A stretch of 64,000 bases of DNA, taken from assembly GCF_947179515.1 (NCBI RefSeq), contig NC_067482.1, positions 76,745,080 to 76,809,079 of the forward strand, written 5' to 3'. A program made the position numbers and the translations under genes. This stretch comes from Apodemus sylvaticus. Taxonomy: Eukaryota > Chordata > Mammalia > Rodentia > Muridae. A model generated the notes under the pieces. That model did no database searches, was not told where the DNA came from, and saw only the letters and a list, made by a program, of their open reading frames with translations. Of the stretch, positions 46,343-58,506 are shown one piece after another; position 1 is the stretch's first letter, and each line of letters begins with the position of its first letter.

Positions 46343-46688
46343 AAAGAAATTCAGTTGTCCCTTTAGTTCTTTGTCCTGTTGATGCCACAAAAATACCTGA
46401 CAGAAGTAATATAAGGAAGGAAGGGTTTGCCGTGGCTCACAGTCTGAGTGCACAGTCTGCCAGGCGCAGCGGTGTCAGGCATCTGGTCACATTGCAGCTG
46501 CAGGCAGGCAGGAAGGGAGAGGGAGAGAGGCAGAGGCAGGCAGAGCGCAAGCCATGGAAGCAAGCCACCCATATTTAAGGTAGGTTTTCTCTCTACAATT
46601 AGCCTGCTCCAGAAAATCCTTCCCAGATGTGCCCAGAGGTTTGTTTCCATAGTGATTTTAAATCTTGCTAACAATCCAGCTCAACCTT

Positions 46689-47075
46689 TAGCAGGTGAGA
46701 CGGCTCAGTGGAGAAGTGCTTGAGGTGCAAGCCAGATAAGTCCACTTCAATCCCCAGAGGGAGCCTATGATGAGGAGACAGCACTGACTCACTGAAGTTG
46801 TCTTCTCACTTGCATATGCATGCATATGTGTGCATATGCATGCACATGTATGCACATGCATGCACACAACAACAACAATAATAATAACCTCTAGCAAAAT
46901 GGCTCAGTGCGTAGAGGTGCTTGTCTGAAGGCCTAATGGCCCAAGTTTGATTCTCAGATTCCACAAGGTGGCAGGAGAGAACAGTGTTGTCCTCTGACCT
47001 CTGTCTTTGCTATGGCATCTGTATGTCTATAGTCACAACACATACACACATACAAAGTAAGTAATAAGTAAAAGA
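46689..47075 (+). repeat. Two tandem old SINEs (B3/B2-like)
   Basis: Two tRNA-headed units, GGTGAGACGGCTCAGTGG (from 46694) and AATGGCTCAGTGCGTAGAGG (from 46900). They are joined by a CATATGCATGCA-rich stretch and an AAC/AAT repeat at 46867-46887. Confidence 0.7.
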
Positions 47076-47459
47076 TTAATTTTCATCATTTTCTTCTTCC
47101 CACTAAATTGTATTTCCCCTGTTTCTGTATATGTGGGTGTTATGCATGTGTGTGGGCATGTTGACATGTGTGTGGACACACATGTTTTAGTATGTTGAAC
47201 ATGTGGTTCTGGGAATTCAAAGTCTGACCCTCATGCTTACATAGCAAGGGCTTTAGTCACTGGGCCCTCCCCACCCAGGCTGTGTTTTCAAAGTGTAAGT
47301 CCTCTGAAAAGGCAGATCAGCACGTAGTCTGTGGCTTTCTGTTCTTAACAGAATTTTCAGAATCAGACCTCTTAATTGTGATAAGATCCAATTTTCTGGT
47401 TTTTTTTCTCCCCACTTTGTATAAAGTTCATGGATTTCTATGTGACCGAAGACATTTTT

Positions 47460-47555
47460 TGGGAGACAGGAGGATTTCTGAGTTCGAGGCCAGCCTAATT
47501 TATGGAACAAGTTCTAGGACAGTCCCGGCTATATAGACCTGTCTCAAAAAAGCTA
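47460..47555 (+). repeat. Partial B1 SINE
   Basis: GGGAGACAGGAGGATTTCTG through GACCTGTCTCAAAAA; the 5' third is missing. Confidence 0.75.
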
Positions 47556-47620
47556 AAATAAGTAAACAAATAAAGTAGGAAATCTCTTTCAGGCTGAGAG
47601 CTGGGTGGGGAGAAGAACTG

Positions 47621-47690
47621 GCCTGTGTCAGCCTGTGTCCGCCTGTGTCAGCCTGTGTTGGCCTGTGTCAGCATGGGTCAGCCTGTGTCG
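47621..47690. repeat. 10-bp tandem repeat, 7 copies
   Basis: Seven exact-length units of GCCTGTGTCA with changes only in the last two bases or, in one unit, two internal bases. Confidence 0.95.
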
Positions 47691-47916
47691 AGGAAATGAG
47701 GTCATGGGAAGAGGCGACTGCAGGGATGCCTGAGGAGGCAGAACGGCTCCCTGATGCACACATAGGCCTGCCACCTCCCAGCCCTTCCATCTGCAGATGG
47801 TGGAGGCAGCCCCACCTGCCTCCTCTGCAGCGTCCTCTCATGTTATCAAATAAGTACAATAAAACTTAGAGGCACCTGACTTCAGCTGATGTTGTCACCG
47901 TGGGACATGATCCAAA

Positions 47917-47932
47917 TTCACACACACACACA

Positions 47933-47970
<38 letters not shown>
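47917..47970. repeat. (CA)n microsatellite
   Basis: About 25 CA units with one TA; a worn B1/B4 piece follows to about 48200. Confidence 0.93.
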
Positions 47971-47971
<1 letters not shown>

Positions 47972-48497
47972 CCCAAAATCAAACAAACAAACACAGGCAT
48001 GGTAGTGCGTGCGTGTATGTGATCCCAGCGCTGGGAGGTGGAGAACTGAGTTTTAGGCCAGGGACAGACTGTAGGGATCATCCTGTGTCTCCCTCCAGGC
48101 ACTGAGATCACAGGTACACACCATCACTTGGCTTTTGTGTGGGTGCTGCAGATACCCATGCTTGCTAGCAAGTACCCTACCAACCGAGCCATCGCTTCAC
48201 CCCTCCCTACCTCGTTCCTTGTCTTATAAAGCAGTTAATGTGGCTCTGGGCTCCCACACACATAACCTCACCTAACCCTAGTTACTTCTCAAAGGCTTTC
48301 CTTCAAATGCCACTGAGGTAATACTTAGGGAGTTGTGTTCAAACTGGGAATTCTTCATAATGGATAAACCTTCAAAGAAGCCAGACCCCAGAGGTCGTAT
48401 ATTGTATGATTCTATTATACTACTGCCCAGATCAGGAAATCCACAGACAGGAGGGTGGCCGACAGGTGTGTGGGTGTGTATGCGCCCCTTCTCTCTC

Positions 48498-48578
48498 CCG
48501 TCCGTCCGTCCGTCCGTCTGTCCATCCGTCCGTCCGTCCCTCCCTCCCTCCCTCCCTCCTTCCCTCCCTCCCTCCCGT
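48498..48578. repeat. (CCGT)n-(CCCT)n microsatellite
   Basis: About ten CCGT units grade into about eight CCCT units, consistent with one repeat changing by point mutation. The CCGT part holds methylatable CpGs. Confidence 0.93.
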
Positions 48579-48616
48579 CTCTCTCTTTGTCTCTTTCTTT
48601 TTTCCTTCCTTCCCTG

Positions 48617-48753
48617 CAGTGTTTCTCTGTAACAGCCCTGGCTGTCTTGGAACTCATTTTGTGGACCAGCCTGGCCTTGAAGTCACAGATATCCACTTGC
48701 TTCTGACTTTCCAATGCTGGGACTTAAAATGTGTGTCACCATTGCCTGGCTGT
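48617..48753 (-). repeat. B1 SINE, diverged
   Basis: GTTTCTCTGTAACAGCCCTGG through CACCATTGCCTGGC. The upstream C/T repeat sits where its A-tail would be. Confidence 0.88.
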
Positions 48754-49716
48754 GTGTGGTTTCTTTAGGATAATGAAAACATAGCTAGATCCTGGTAACA
48801 GTTACATAATTAGAAATATGCAGAATCTCATGAAGTGCAAGCTCTAGCTGGGAGAATTTACAGGATATAAGGTACATCTTAATAAGCTGTTTGCCAAAGC
48901 TGGTGTCTTCTTTTTGGGGACTGGCTGCAGGGCTTGGCATCCTAGTCCGTTAGACAGACAATTGAGTAGCTTCGGGGGAAATGTTGTAGAGGATGGGCTC
49001 CTGGGGGACGGGCTTAGTGGCTACAGGAGGTAAGTTTAGCAGTAAGTATGTTTAGCTTGCTCACGGTGGCATTGGCCTGCTAACCTGCCCCAAGTCAGCC
49101 AGTGAGGTTTCTATAAGAGCTGGCTTCTGGTAACATGCCCCTGACTCCCCTTGAATTCTGTTTTCTCTGGGTAGCAGCATGGGCCTAAGACCCAGGCAGG
49201 GTCATCCCAGGACCTTTCCCCTGCCTTATGGGATAGGACTCTTCCAATCCACTGCATCCCAGGCCTATGGACCTGCTAGGTGGAAAGCACGGGCAGCCAT
49301 AGACAGCTGGGCCTGAGCCCACAGAGCAGACACTAGCGTGCCTGTGCTGGCTACTAAGCCCAACTTTAGCAATCCACTTGTTTTAACTCAGGTTGCAGGC
49401 TTGTAGGGCAAGCCCTTTTACCCACTAGCCGTCCACAGTTTCATCACATATACTTTAAGTGTCTTTTAATCTATTGACATTAAAACATATGGTCTCCCCC
49501 AGTCTCTACACCCACCTGCAGGCAGGCTGTTCATTTACTGACAGCATCCTCCTTCAGGGCCTCTCGCTGCCGGTGGTCTTTCCCTGTGAGAGGTTCCTTG
49601 ACTTCATTCTAGTCCCACACAGCCGCTTTGTTCAACTGTTGGCAGTTAGTGTATGAACAGCACTTGATGGGGAGTTTTATTAGAAAATTAATTTTCTTTT
49701 CGAAGACCCTTTGCTT
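48754..49716. other. Intron 1, nothing recognised
   Basis: About 1 kb of unique sequence. Confidence 0.4.
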
Positions 49717-49855
49717 AGCCTGGCTCATTGATGTACAGCTATAGTGTGGGTTACTAGGGAAGCTAAGACAGGAGAATCACTCACTTGAGCCCAGGAGTTT
49801 GAGTTCATCCTGGGCAATACAACAAGGCCCTGTTTCTAAAAAACAAAACAAAACA
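49717..49855 (+). repeat. Old 7SL-derived monomer (proto-B1/Alu-like)
   Basis: GGAGAATCACTCACTTGAGCCC, AGGAGTTTGAGTTCATCCTG and an A-rich end resemble an ancestral B1 or Alu-left-arm-type unit, older than the other B1 copies here. Confidence 0.7.
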
Positions 49856-52800
49856 GGATGAAAAGAACCAAGTTTTCTAAATCGTCTGTGGTGGCTTGCA
49901 GAAAAAGCATGACAGCCAGGCCAGGGCTGTCACAGGTTTATTGCTGCTGCAAGGTCCTTGCCCAGTAGCTCTCTAGCACAAGTCTCCTGATAGAAGGGGC
50001 TGTTCATCGTCATGTGATCAGCCCACCCTGCAGGGATGGGATCTTCTCCATAGCCTCTCTCTCCAAGATGGGGTCTGCCTCCATATCACAGATTGAGGTT
50101 ACAAAGACTGCTTTGTTCACGGGCAGGGTGGAGGCTGATGCACGTGGACACTGCTGCTGCCTTTGAGCGATTAGCTTCCGCGGGAAAGCTGCTGGCTCTC
50201 CCGACTGTCAAGGCCTTCGGAGCTGGCTTTGGCATCTGTTGCAAGCAAGAATGAGGCTGGGAAAAGAAGCAAATTTTCAAGAGACAGTGGGTCTAGGGAA
50301 TTATTCTTATTGGGGTGTCTCAGTTGGAGCTAAAATCTTAACTTACAAGATTGCTGAGAAACCAGAGAGGCATAGCCTTGCCTGCTGGGAGGCCTATGTG
50401 CAGCTATGCATAAGCACTATTTCATAAAATATCCCATTGGGCAGCACTTGATATAAAAAATTTTCAGGCTAAGTAGGGTTCTGGCTCTCAGAATTTATGG
50501 TGAATCTCAGGTATGGACAAGGTTTCACAACCATCACTGGCCAGAATCCTTCATTCTCAAATCTTTCTGATGTGGCATATGTTGGTGGCTGTCCCCCTCT
50601 GGTCCTTCAGCTGGCGTGTTTAGCAGGGGGTATCTTTATTTACTATTAAGTGAGATTGGGTGATCTTTTGGTTTGGTTTCTACTCTGTTCAGCTGAGGAG
50701 GAGGTTTCTTCCCCCACTCCCAGCCTGTATAGCTATGCACCTTTTGTGGAGTAGAGGGGTGCTCTTCCAATATTATGGACCACAGGGGCCAGAAACAAAC
50801 ACATATAGCTTCTTTTGAATGTCTTTCCTTTCTAGAATTCAGCTAACAGTGGGATTTGCTGGCTTCCACTTGTGTTGGATATCTCAGTAACCCAGACTCC
50901 AGCCAAGACTAAAGCTGGAGTGCCCCACTGGGCATATCAGAACCCAGGCCTAGCTAGCCAGTGCTGGCCATCCTTGAGCCTGTGGAAGAAGGGCTCTGTG
51001 ACAGCACCTGGGGGGTCACTTGTCCCCAGGTCAGGTTCAAAGCTCTGAAAGGTCATTGATCACAGATGGTGAGTGGATCAGAAGCAGAGACAGGGAATCT
51101 GTGGGACAGGGCTGACCCAGGAGTCACTGGGCAACATTGGGAAGTCTGTGAAGTGACTGCTTAGGTTGCTGTGTGAGGGTGGAGAGGGAAGCCCCAAGGG
51201 CCTGCCCACACCCTGCGGCCCTGTGGTGGGCAGCACACGTGGGAGGTGTGGGGGGTGATGACGTGTGTATAGTGTGGGCATGGGGCGGACCCACCTGGCT
51301 ACTTTCCTGCTTGTCCTTCCGGAATGTCTGTCTTTCCTCTCCTATGGTGACTCCATGGGGAGGAATTAGCACCAATCCCCCACTAATTTATGTCATTAAA
51401 ATGGAGCTGCCTTCCACTCTTGCCCACTTCTGCTCAGGGCTACCCCAGCCTCTACCTTCCCTGCCTTTGTGAAGCCCAGGAATTCTAAGACTACTTTTCT
51501 GTCACTGGGATGCTCTGTGCCACGTGTTCCCCTGCCTCATCCTTTCCTGAGGAGTGCCTTGGTCTCTGTCCAAGGTTGCTGTTGCAGTGGGTAGGTGGAT
51601 AGCTCAGTTTGTCTCTAACAGGGCCACTCAGTGGACACAGCACGGGCGCTGCCTGCTGTCTGCATGGTTCTCACCGTCACTTTTGAGAGGATGCTGATTT
51701 GACTTTGCACCTTACGCCTCGTGCAGCCCAGCCCAGTCATGGCTGGTTGGGGTCAGGGCTGCCTCGTGGGGGTGGGGCACCTTCTTGAGGGAAGAGTATA
51801 TAGTATTTGGCTCCTTATCCTGGTCAGCTGTTTCTTGCTGTCATTCTTGTGCACACTAGTGCACACTAGGGATTGTACATGGAACTTACTGGGCACTGGT
51901 GATGCCTGCCTCGCGTTGTAGGGGTGCTTAGCAGGGGGTAGCCGTGGAGGGTTTGGGATTTGACCTTGGAGCCAGCCCATCTGGTCCCTTCCAAGTCTAT
52001 GCTGAGGATTATTCTCCTCCCTCCGGCCGTTGTTCCTTTAACCACATTGTTGAAGTGGTTTATTGGTATTTTACCACAGTGTGGCGTTTGCTAATGTGAA
52101 CAAAAACAAGAGTATCACTTGCCCTTCAGAGAGTGCTGTGAAAGGCTTTGAGAGGGTGTGCTGTTACCTAGGGACAGACAGGGCTCCCTGTGGCCCCATA
52201 CCTCTGAGGACGGGCCAGCTGTGGATCTAGGTCAGGCTGAAGGCACGTGAGGGATGCTGACTGTCTCTACGTACTCGTGTGAATGAGTGGGGTGAGGGTA
52301 CCCTAGGAGGGAGGCCTAGGTCAGTGTTTGGAGGCATCAGGCAGTTCCAGCCATGGAGATCTGTTGCCTGCGGCCTGGGCAGCTGCTGAGGTCGGGAGTC
52401 GCTGCTGTGCAGCTGAGGTTGAGGTACCTCCAGAGGCTTTTCTCGCTTTTCTGTGTTTGGATTTGGAGTCTTGGAGTGCAGAGTTTAGGGCTTTCCTAGA
52501 GACCTGGTCCAGGAGAGGTCAGGGCCCAGGATGGCATATGGGTGACTGTCTCTTCATTGATCTCTTCTTGAAGTCCACTGCCCAGGGATAGGCTGAGACT
52601 GAAAGGTAATGTTCCAGGGTTTTGTGTTCTGGGTGTTGGGGCAGGGAGTGGCCCTTATCTGGGTCTGTGGAAGGGCTCTCCGGGTTGGTATTCAGACCCC
52701 AGCTGGCGTCTGCCTGGGCCTTGTCACTCGTGGGCTGACCTGGGGCAGGAGCTGTCTGTCCTCTCTGGTCCACCATGCTTCCTGTGCTGCCACCTGTGCA

Positions 52801-53457
52801 GATCGCATAGCCTGCTGCCTGCCTGTTCTTCTCTTACCTGGAGCCTGACTGAGACCATGGGTTGCTCCCTAGAGCTACAGGGCATCAATTAGTGTCCTCT
52901 GACTGCAGTATTCATGTCATATTTAGGAAGCAGGAGTGTGAGTGTGAACATGGTCTAGCCCTGGCACTGGCCTACCCTTTTCTTCAACCAGAGAGGCCTG
53001 GGGGTTCTCACTATGGCCCTGGGCAGACGTCCTAGCTTCATGGCTAACATACAAACCATGCAAACCAGGCCATTTGTTACTTTCACGCTTCAGTCTCCTT
53101 GCCTGGAGAGGACCAGCGCACAGAAGACTCCGATGAGTAGTGTCTGACCCAGGGCTGGGCCTGATTCCTCTGAAGTGGCTCATGGTGAGCAGGGCACAGG
53201 TGCTGTGATCTCTGACTCTGTCCTAACCACGGAAGTCTTTTGAGCTATAGGGAAACACTTCAGAGTCACCCATGGCTACTCAGAGGGCCCGTGAGCAGGA
53301 CCCAAGCTCACACTGTGAATTTATCCACACGGATAGCCACACTCATCAGGGACCAGGCATCTGAGTGAATAAATAATGCAATTGACTTCTTGTAGTTAGT
53401 GCTGCATTGTCCATTCTGCTTTGTGACTTTAACTTTATAGTTGCTCCGTATATCTGT
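49856..53457. other. 3.6-kb repeat-poor block of intron 1
   Basis: No SINE, LINE or long simple repeat recognised. A minus-strand AATAAA-like word lies near 49939 without a poly(A) run. It could hold regulatory DNA; I cannot name any element. Confidence 0.45.
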
Positions 53458-53458
53458 G

Positions 53459-53504
<46 letters not shown>

Positions 53505-53538
53505 CTGTGTGTGGATGCATGCGTGCGTGCGTGCGTGC

Positions 53539-53584
<46 letters not shown>
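53458..53584. repeat. (TC)n followed by (GCGT)n-(GT)n
   Basis: 22 TC units, a 15-bp spacer, five GCGT units and about 22 GT units. Confidence 0.95.
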
Positions 53585-53585
<1 letters not shown>

Positions 53586-53850
53586 CACACCACAGGGAGA
53601 TCAGGGGACAACCTCAGGTGTCACTCCTTGCCACCCACCTTGTTCCAGTCAGGGTCTCCTCTTTGTTGTTCGCTACTGCACACCCCAGGATAGGCAGCCT
53701 GTGAGCTACCGAGGTTTTCCTGTCTTCACCTCTCTCTCCAGAGGAGCACTGAGGTTACAGATGTGTGCCACCATGCCTGACTTTCTAAGGTGGGGTCTGA
53801 ACACACGTCCTCACCTTTGCTTTATCTGATAAGCTGCCTCTCCAGCCCTC
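53585..53850 (-). repeat. Old B3-like/composite SINE
   Basis: AGGGGACAACCTCAGGTGTC, GGTTACAGATGTGTGCCACC and TGATAAGCTGCCTCTCCAGCC fit a worn repeat reading on the minus strand. Confidence 0.6.
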
Positions 53851-54210
53851 AAAGATTTGTTTTAAAATAAAATTATTTACAATTAATTTATGAGTAAATG
53901 TTTGATTTGAATACCTGTTTTTTGCACTTATATATCCAGGGTGATCTGAAGGTTTGTTGGGAAAGAGATTACTAGTGAAAAAAACCCTAAGACCTGCTCT
54001 AACCTTTTTCCCCTCTGCTCCAGGCTGTGGGTGTAGTTGAAACAGTATCCACACAGTATTGTTTTAAAGGCATTCCTATAGTTAGGGTATGCTTTTACAA
54101 TGTTGCAGTTTTTATTTCATACTTTTCCACAAAGTACCTATCTCTTTCTACTTACAGTAATCTCTTTGTTGTACACAGTTTCTTTTGAGATATCAAGACA
54201 CTTAAAATCT

Positions 54211-54396
54211 GGGCTGGAGAGATGACTCAGTGGTTAAGAGCACAGACTGCTCTTCCATAGGATCTGGATTCAATTCCCAGCACCCACATGGCAGCTCCCA
54301 ACTGTCTGGAACTCCGGTTCCAGGGGATCTGACACCCTCACACAGATATACATTCAGGCAAAGCACCAATGTACATGAAATTAAAAAAAAAAAAAC
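54211..54396 (+). repeat. B2/B3-type SINE
   Basis: GGGCTGGAGAGATGACTCAG, GTTAAGAGCACAGACTGC, a B3-like body and a poly(A) run at 54382-54394. Confidence 0.9.
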
Positions 54397-54912
54397 CAAA
54401 AACCCAACAACCTCCAAACCACAAAATCAGCATACCGCCTCCCTGTGTCAGGCCTGTAAGCCAACCTGCATGGGGCCAGTGCTCACCAGGCTGGTGTAGC
54501 ACTGAGAGAATTGGGTTTCTGGGCCCTACTCTGCATACTTACAATTATAGGCTTAGTAACTAAGATTTTCTCTGGGATTCTTTAATCAGGACAAATTGAA
54601 TCTCCTTGGTTTGTTAACTCATTTCCTGGGACCCCTGCCTGGAGGCTTCCTCTTGCTCAGCACCTGGGGCCAGGGGTAGGCGTGACTGGCACAGTAATTT
54701 AGAATCTGTTCTGCTCACACACTTTGGCTTATGGGGAGACATAGAAGAACTTTGGTTCTTTAGTCTGAAATCGCAGTCCCGAGGGGCCTGGCACTGTCAC
54801 TCCATCGGCAGCTAAAAGTTTTGTGTTTTTGTAACATTTTCTGAACACTCTTACTTTCTTCTGCTCTAGGCGTGTGTGCATGCCTGTGTGTGCATTATAT
54901 GGACGCACGCGC

Positions 54913-54927
54913 GTGCGCATGTGTGCA

Positions 54928-54999
<72 letters not shown>
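54913..54999. repeat. (GT)n joined to (GA)n
   Basis: CGCGTGCGCATGTG leads into about 16 GT units, which pass directly into 18 GA units. Confidence 0.95.
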
Positions 55000-55001
<2 letters not shown>

Positions 55002-56280
55002 GGTCCCACTTTGGTCACAATGGAGAATATAGGGCAGAGAGTAAGCCTTCACCGTATCAGGGAATGTGATTCCGAATGCTAACGGGTATAGGTCTTCTAC
55101 TTTAGGTCCTTCCCATGCTGAACAGTTAAGTCACACATTTGTGCAAACATAAATGCATGTACACGCTAATAGAAATGCGTGCGAATATATACATGCACAG
55201 TGCATACATGCACAGGCCATGCGCACACTCACCTCTGCACACATGGGTGCTGTTGGTTTCTGCAGAGCACAGACAGGAGGGAGGTGGGCAGGCCTACATG
55301 TTGCCCTCTTGAGGCTGGGTCCACTCCTCCTGGGTGATGGGTTGGTTTCAACCTGGGAAACTGACAGATGGGATTATCCTGACACCCCTAGGCCAATGCC
55401 AGCTGCTCCACGCCTTGTCTGCCAAGCCTTCCCTCTAGCATTCGCTGGGGGCTTGTGGGTTTGAGGTCAGAAGGGAACTAGGGTTCTGTTGACATGGTTG
55501 ACCACCCTAAGCTGGCTGACAAGTCAAGTGGACCATGGCGTTGCTGAGGTGTACAGCACATGTCTCTTGTGTGAGCAGTAAGTTTGTCCCTGCTTGAGAG
55601 GGAGCCAAACCCCTTCTAGGAGAAGGGGGTAAGAGGAGGAAGGTATTTCTGTCTACTGGGAAGCAGGTGTGTCTATGACTGCCCTCCTTCCTCAGGGAAT
55701 GTCAGCTGGCCCTGGCACCTAGGAGGAGAAGCTAGTGAGCAACCCAAGTCAGACCCGGATCTTGGGGGCTGCGTCAGAGTGAGTTGGCCATGTAGAGGTA
55801 AGAACAGGGAGTTAGCTGGAGCTGTGTGGTGGGAAGAGGGGAGTGACTGTGCCTCTCGTCTCTCACCCTGCCTTTTTCCAAAAACAATTTTTATTTTATT
55901 TGTACGTGCATGCGGAGGTCAGTTTGTAGGATCTCGTTGTTTCCTTCAAAGATGTGCTCTAGCAGAGGCATGGTTTTGCCAACTGCAGATAGCTTCTGTG
56001 ATTGTGTGACATTTGGAATCCTGGGAACTTTCCAGAAGGCCCAGAGAGTCAAGGGGGGAGGAGTTGTTGGTTGTTTAGGGAGGTTGGTTGTGGTTTGTTA
56101 GTAGCTATGGTCAAAGAAGAAACAAAAGGAAAGAAATTAGATTCAGGGACTTTTCTAATTGCTCTCTCCCCCCTCCATCCTTGCTTCACTTCTGTCTAGT
56201 ACTGGGGGCAGGGCGAGGTGGGGGGGGGGGGCAGGGGATAAACAGTAGGACAAAGAAGGAACCACAAAGTAGCAAAGGCC
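55000..56280. other. Intron 1, nothing recognised
   Basis: 1.3 kb of unique sequence with a 12-bp G-run at 56220-56231. Confidence 0.4.
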
Positions 56281-56575
56281 AGCTACAGGTTGGTGTCTGT
56301 GAATATGGGTGCGTGTGCCATGGTACACACGTGGAGGTCAGAGGACAGTCTCCGTCCTTGCCCTTGATCCTGCTGAGACAGCGTCTCTCTGTTGTTATTC
56401 TGTGCACAGGCCCACTGGCTTGTGAGCTTCCTGACTCATGAACTTCTAGGGCCTCTCTCATCTCTGCCTCCTATCTTATGGTAGGAGTGCTGCAGTTACA
56501 GATGTGAACTACCATGTCTTGTGTGGGCCTGGCAGACCTCTACCCACTGAGCCATCTCCCAGACCACAACTGTAC
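56281..56575 (-). repeat. Old B3-like/composite SINE
   Basis: CATGGTACACACGTGGAGGTC, AGTTACAGATGTGAACTACC and CTACCCACTGAGCCATCTCCC in the same order as the repeat at 53585-53850. Confidence 0.6.
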
Positions 56576-57286
56576 ATCTGGATCTCATCTCATCCCAGTC
56601 TCTGGTGTTCCGTAGCCTTCCTGGGTGTGGCAGTAGCTTGAGAAGTCAGTCCAGGTGTGGAGGGGTAGGTGGCCAGCATTGGGTGCTGCATGTGGCACAA
56701 AGGGCCTTTCTCTCTCTGCCTATAGGATGTCACCAACCAGGTAAAGAGGAAGGTGCTGCATCTGCATCTAGTCCAGATCAGGCGGGTCTGGGAGTTCCCA
56801 CTCAGTCTGCAGGATGCCTTGGGAAGGTCTGCTAGGCACTGTAGCTGTCTGTGACATGCTATGCAAATTCTGATTGGTGACTTTGCCAGCTCCAGCCCCA
56901 TGCAGGGCTGCTTGGCCACACCTGGGGGTTCCCTTCCCTCCCCAGCATCCTTGACTGGTTGGGTGGTTCGTGTCTGTGATCAACACCTTATAGTTAAGGA
57001 AAAGCCTCCCTGAGTCTTTTGGGAGCCTTAGGGAAGGGACAGAGAAAGGACTGTGAGGGAAATGGAAGGGAAGGGGAGGCTAAGGGAGGGAAGGGAAATT
57101 ACAAATAATGCCCAGAAGTTAACACATTGAGGCATTAACACAGCCACACGCTTGGGTGGACGAGAGTGGGCCAGGTGTCATTTTTGTGCTGTGTGAGTGT
57201 GTGTGTGCATACATGTGCATCGTCACGGCACATTTGGGTTGGTACATTGTGTGTATTCTACTCTCCTGGGTCTTTGTTTTTTTTTC

Positions 57287-57368
57287 TTCTGGTATTGGAG
57301 GCTGATCCAGAGCCTTGTGCATGCTAGGGAAATGTTCTACCTCTTGAGCTCTATAGCTCTCCTCAGCC
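57287..57368 (-). repeat. ID/B4 fragment
   Basis: GAGCCTTGTGCATGCTAGGG and CTCTTGAGCTCTATAGCTC are the reverse of an ID-type tRNA-like head. Confidence 0.65.
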
Positions 57369-57785
57369 CTCTCCATGGCTTTCTTCCTGCAGTCATGAGC
57401 ACCCTTTACCAAAACATGCTGGGGCCTCACCATGTCTCCCTCACTTCTCTGAACTGTGCCCTAGGGAAGGAGTCTGTGACACCTGGGAGCCTGGGCACCA
57501 TTGTGCAAAGGCCTAGGCTGGTGGGAAAATACGCCAGCCAATGGGCTGCAGCAGAGAGACAGTGGGCGGATACCAGGCGAAAGGGAGACAGGGAGCCTGG
57601 GTCCTCCTCGGAGTTTAGCTGTTGCAAGATCAGAACCAGAGCACCTATGAGTTAGTGGAAGGGAGGCCTCTGAGGTGAGGAAACTGGTGTTCCCCAGTGT
57701 TAAGAAATGGGGCTGAGAGCGTAGGGAGGTCTTCAGAGGGAGGACTGAGCTCAAACTCTGCCAGTCATTTTCATTTCAGTGGAAT

Positions 57786-57856
57786 GAAATAATAATGATA
57801 ATAATAATAATAACAACAACAATAACAACAACAACAACAATAATAATAATGATAAG
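57786..57856. repeat. (AAT/AAC)n microsatellite
   Basis: About 23 triplets, AAT at both ends and AAC in the centre, with two ATG changes. Confidence 0.93.
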
Positions 57857-57914
57857 CTCCTTCCTTCAGTGGTTGTCTTTGTCCTTTCTGTTTAGATCTG
57901 TGGATTAAACACCT

Positions 57915-58025
57915 TTTCTTGGACAAAGTCTCATTACATAACTCAGGCTCATAATCAAATACACAATCCTCCTGCCTCAGCCTCCCTAGTGCTGGGATGG
58001 CAGGTATGTGTCACTAGGCCTTGTT
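57915..58025 (-). repeat. B1-like old SINE
   Basis: CAAAGTCTCATTACATAACTC, CTCCTGCCTCAGCCTCC and AGTGCTGGGATGGCAGG. It lies 340 bp upstream of exon 2. Confidence 0.75.
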
Positions 58026-58365
58026 TATATAATTTTTATTTTCCCTAAGAGATTTTCTGTTATCCCAAGGTCCTGGGCTTCTCTCTCTTCCTCTTTTCTG
58101 GGATTCTACTGAGGATCTTTTACGTAGGATGAGCTAAGTGGGCACGGCCCCCACAGCCTGGCTTTTGCTCTGATTGTATTCCCAAGGTTCTTATGGAGAA
58201 ATGTGATGAGATGGCTAGTGCTTGGGGTAGAAGAGTCCAGGTTAGAGGCTTAGCCCTGGGGGTCATCCCAGGGGCAGCCTGCCCCCTAGGAACAAGGCCA
58301 CCAGCCATGTGTCTCCTCCAGCAGTTCCCACCTCCTCATGTTCCCGGCACCTCTTTCTCCTGCAG

Positions 58366-58506
58366 AGGTCAGACCCACAACTGCTGGCCCAGTTCTACTA
58401 TGCTGATGAGGAGCTGAACCAGGTGGCTGCAGAGCTGGACAGCCTGGATGGGCGGAAGGAGCCACAGAGGTGCACACTGCTTGTCAGCCAGTTCCGCTCC
58501 TGTCAG
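58366..58506 (+). CDS. Zfyve28: Zfyve28 coding exon 2 (residues 14-60)
   Basis: A 141-nt, phase 0-0 exon encoding 47 residues, starting RSDPQLLAQFYYADEELNQV and ending VSQFRSCQ. It follows a pyrimidine-rich acceptor (CTTTCTCCTGCAG) and ends at CAG/GTGAGT, a strong donor. Joined to exon 1 it gives the first 60 residues of ZFYVE28, a conserved acidic/hydrophobic N-terminal segment of LST2-family proteins. The regulatory lysine reported for human ZFYVE28 and the FYVE domain lie further downstream. I found no candidate for exon 3 between 58507 and 64000, so intron 2 is longer than 5.4 kb. Codon usage and lack of repeats set it apart from the surrounding SINE-rich intron. Confidence 0.96.

Larger units (their letters stand above)
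17482..58365 (+). other. Zfyve28: Zfyve28 intron 1 (40.9 kb)
   Basis: Intron bounded by GTGAGC at 17482 and CTGCAG ending at 58365. Both flanking exons are phase 0, so any in-frame cassette exon could be added without shifting the frame. I found no such exon with recognisable coding content. The intron holds the SINEs, L1 pieces and simple repeats listed separately, in both orientations. A long first intron starting in a CpG island commonly carries enhancers, but none can be proved from sequence alone. Confidence 0.93.

Noticed and set aside
49900..50290. Processed pseudogene on the minus strand, suggested by an AATAAA-like word and short frames
   Set aside because: No poly(A) run, no target duplication and no recognisable protein.
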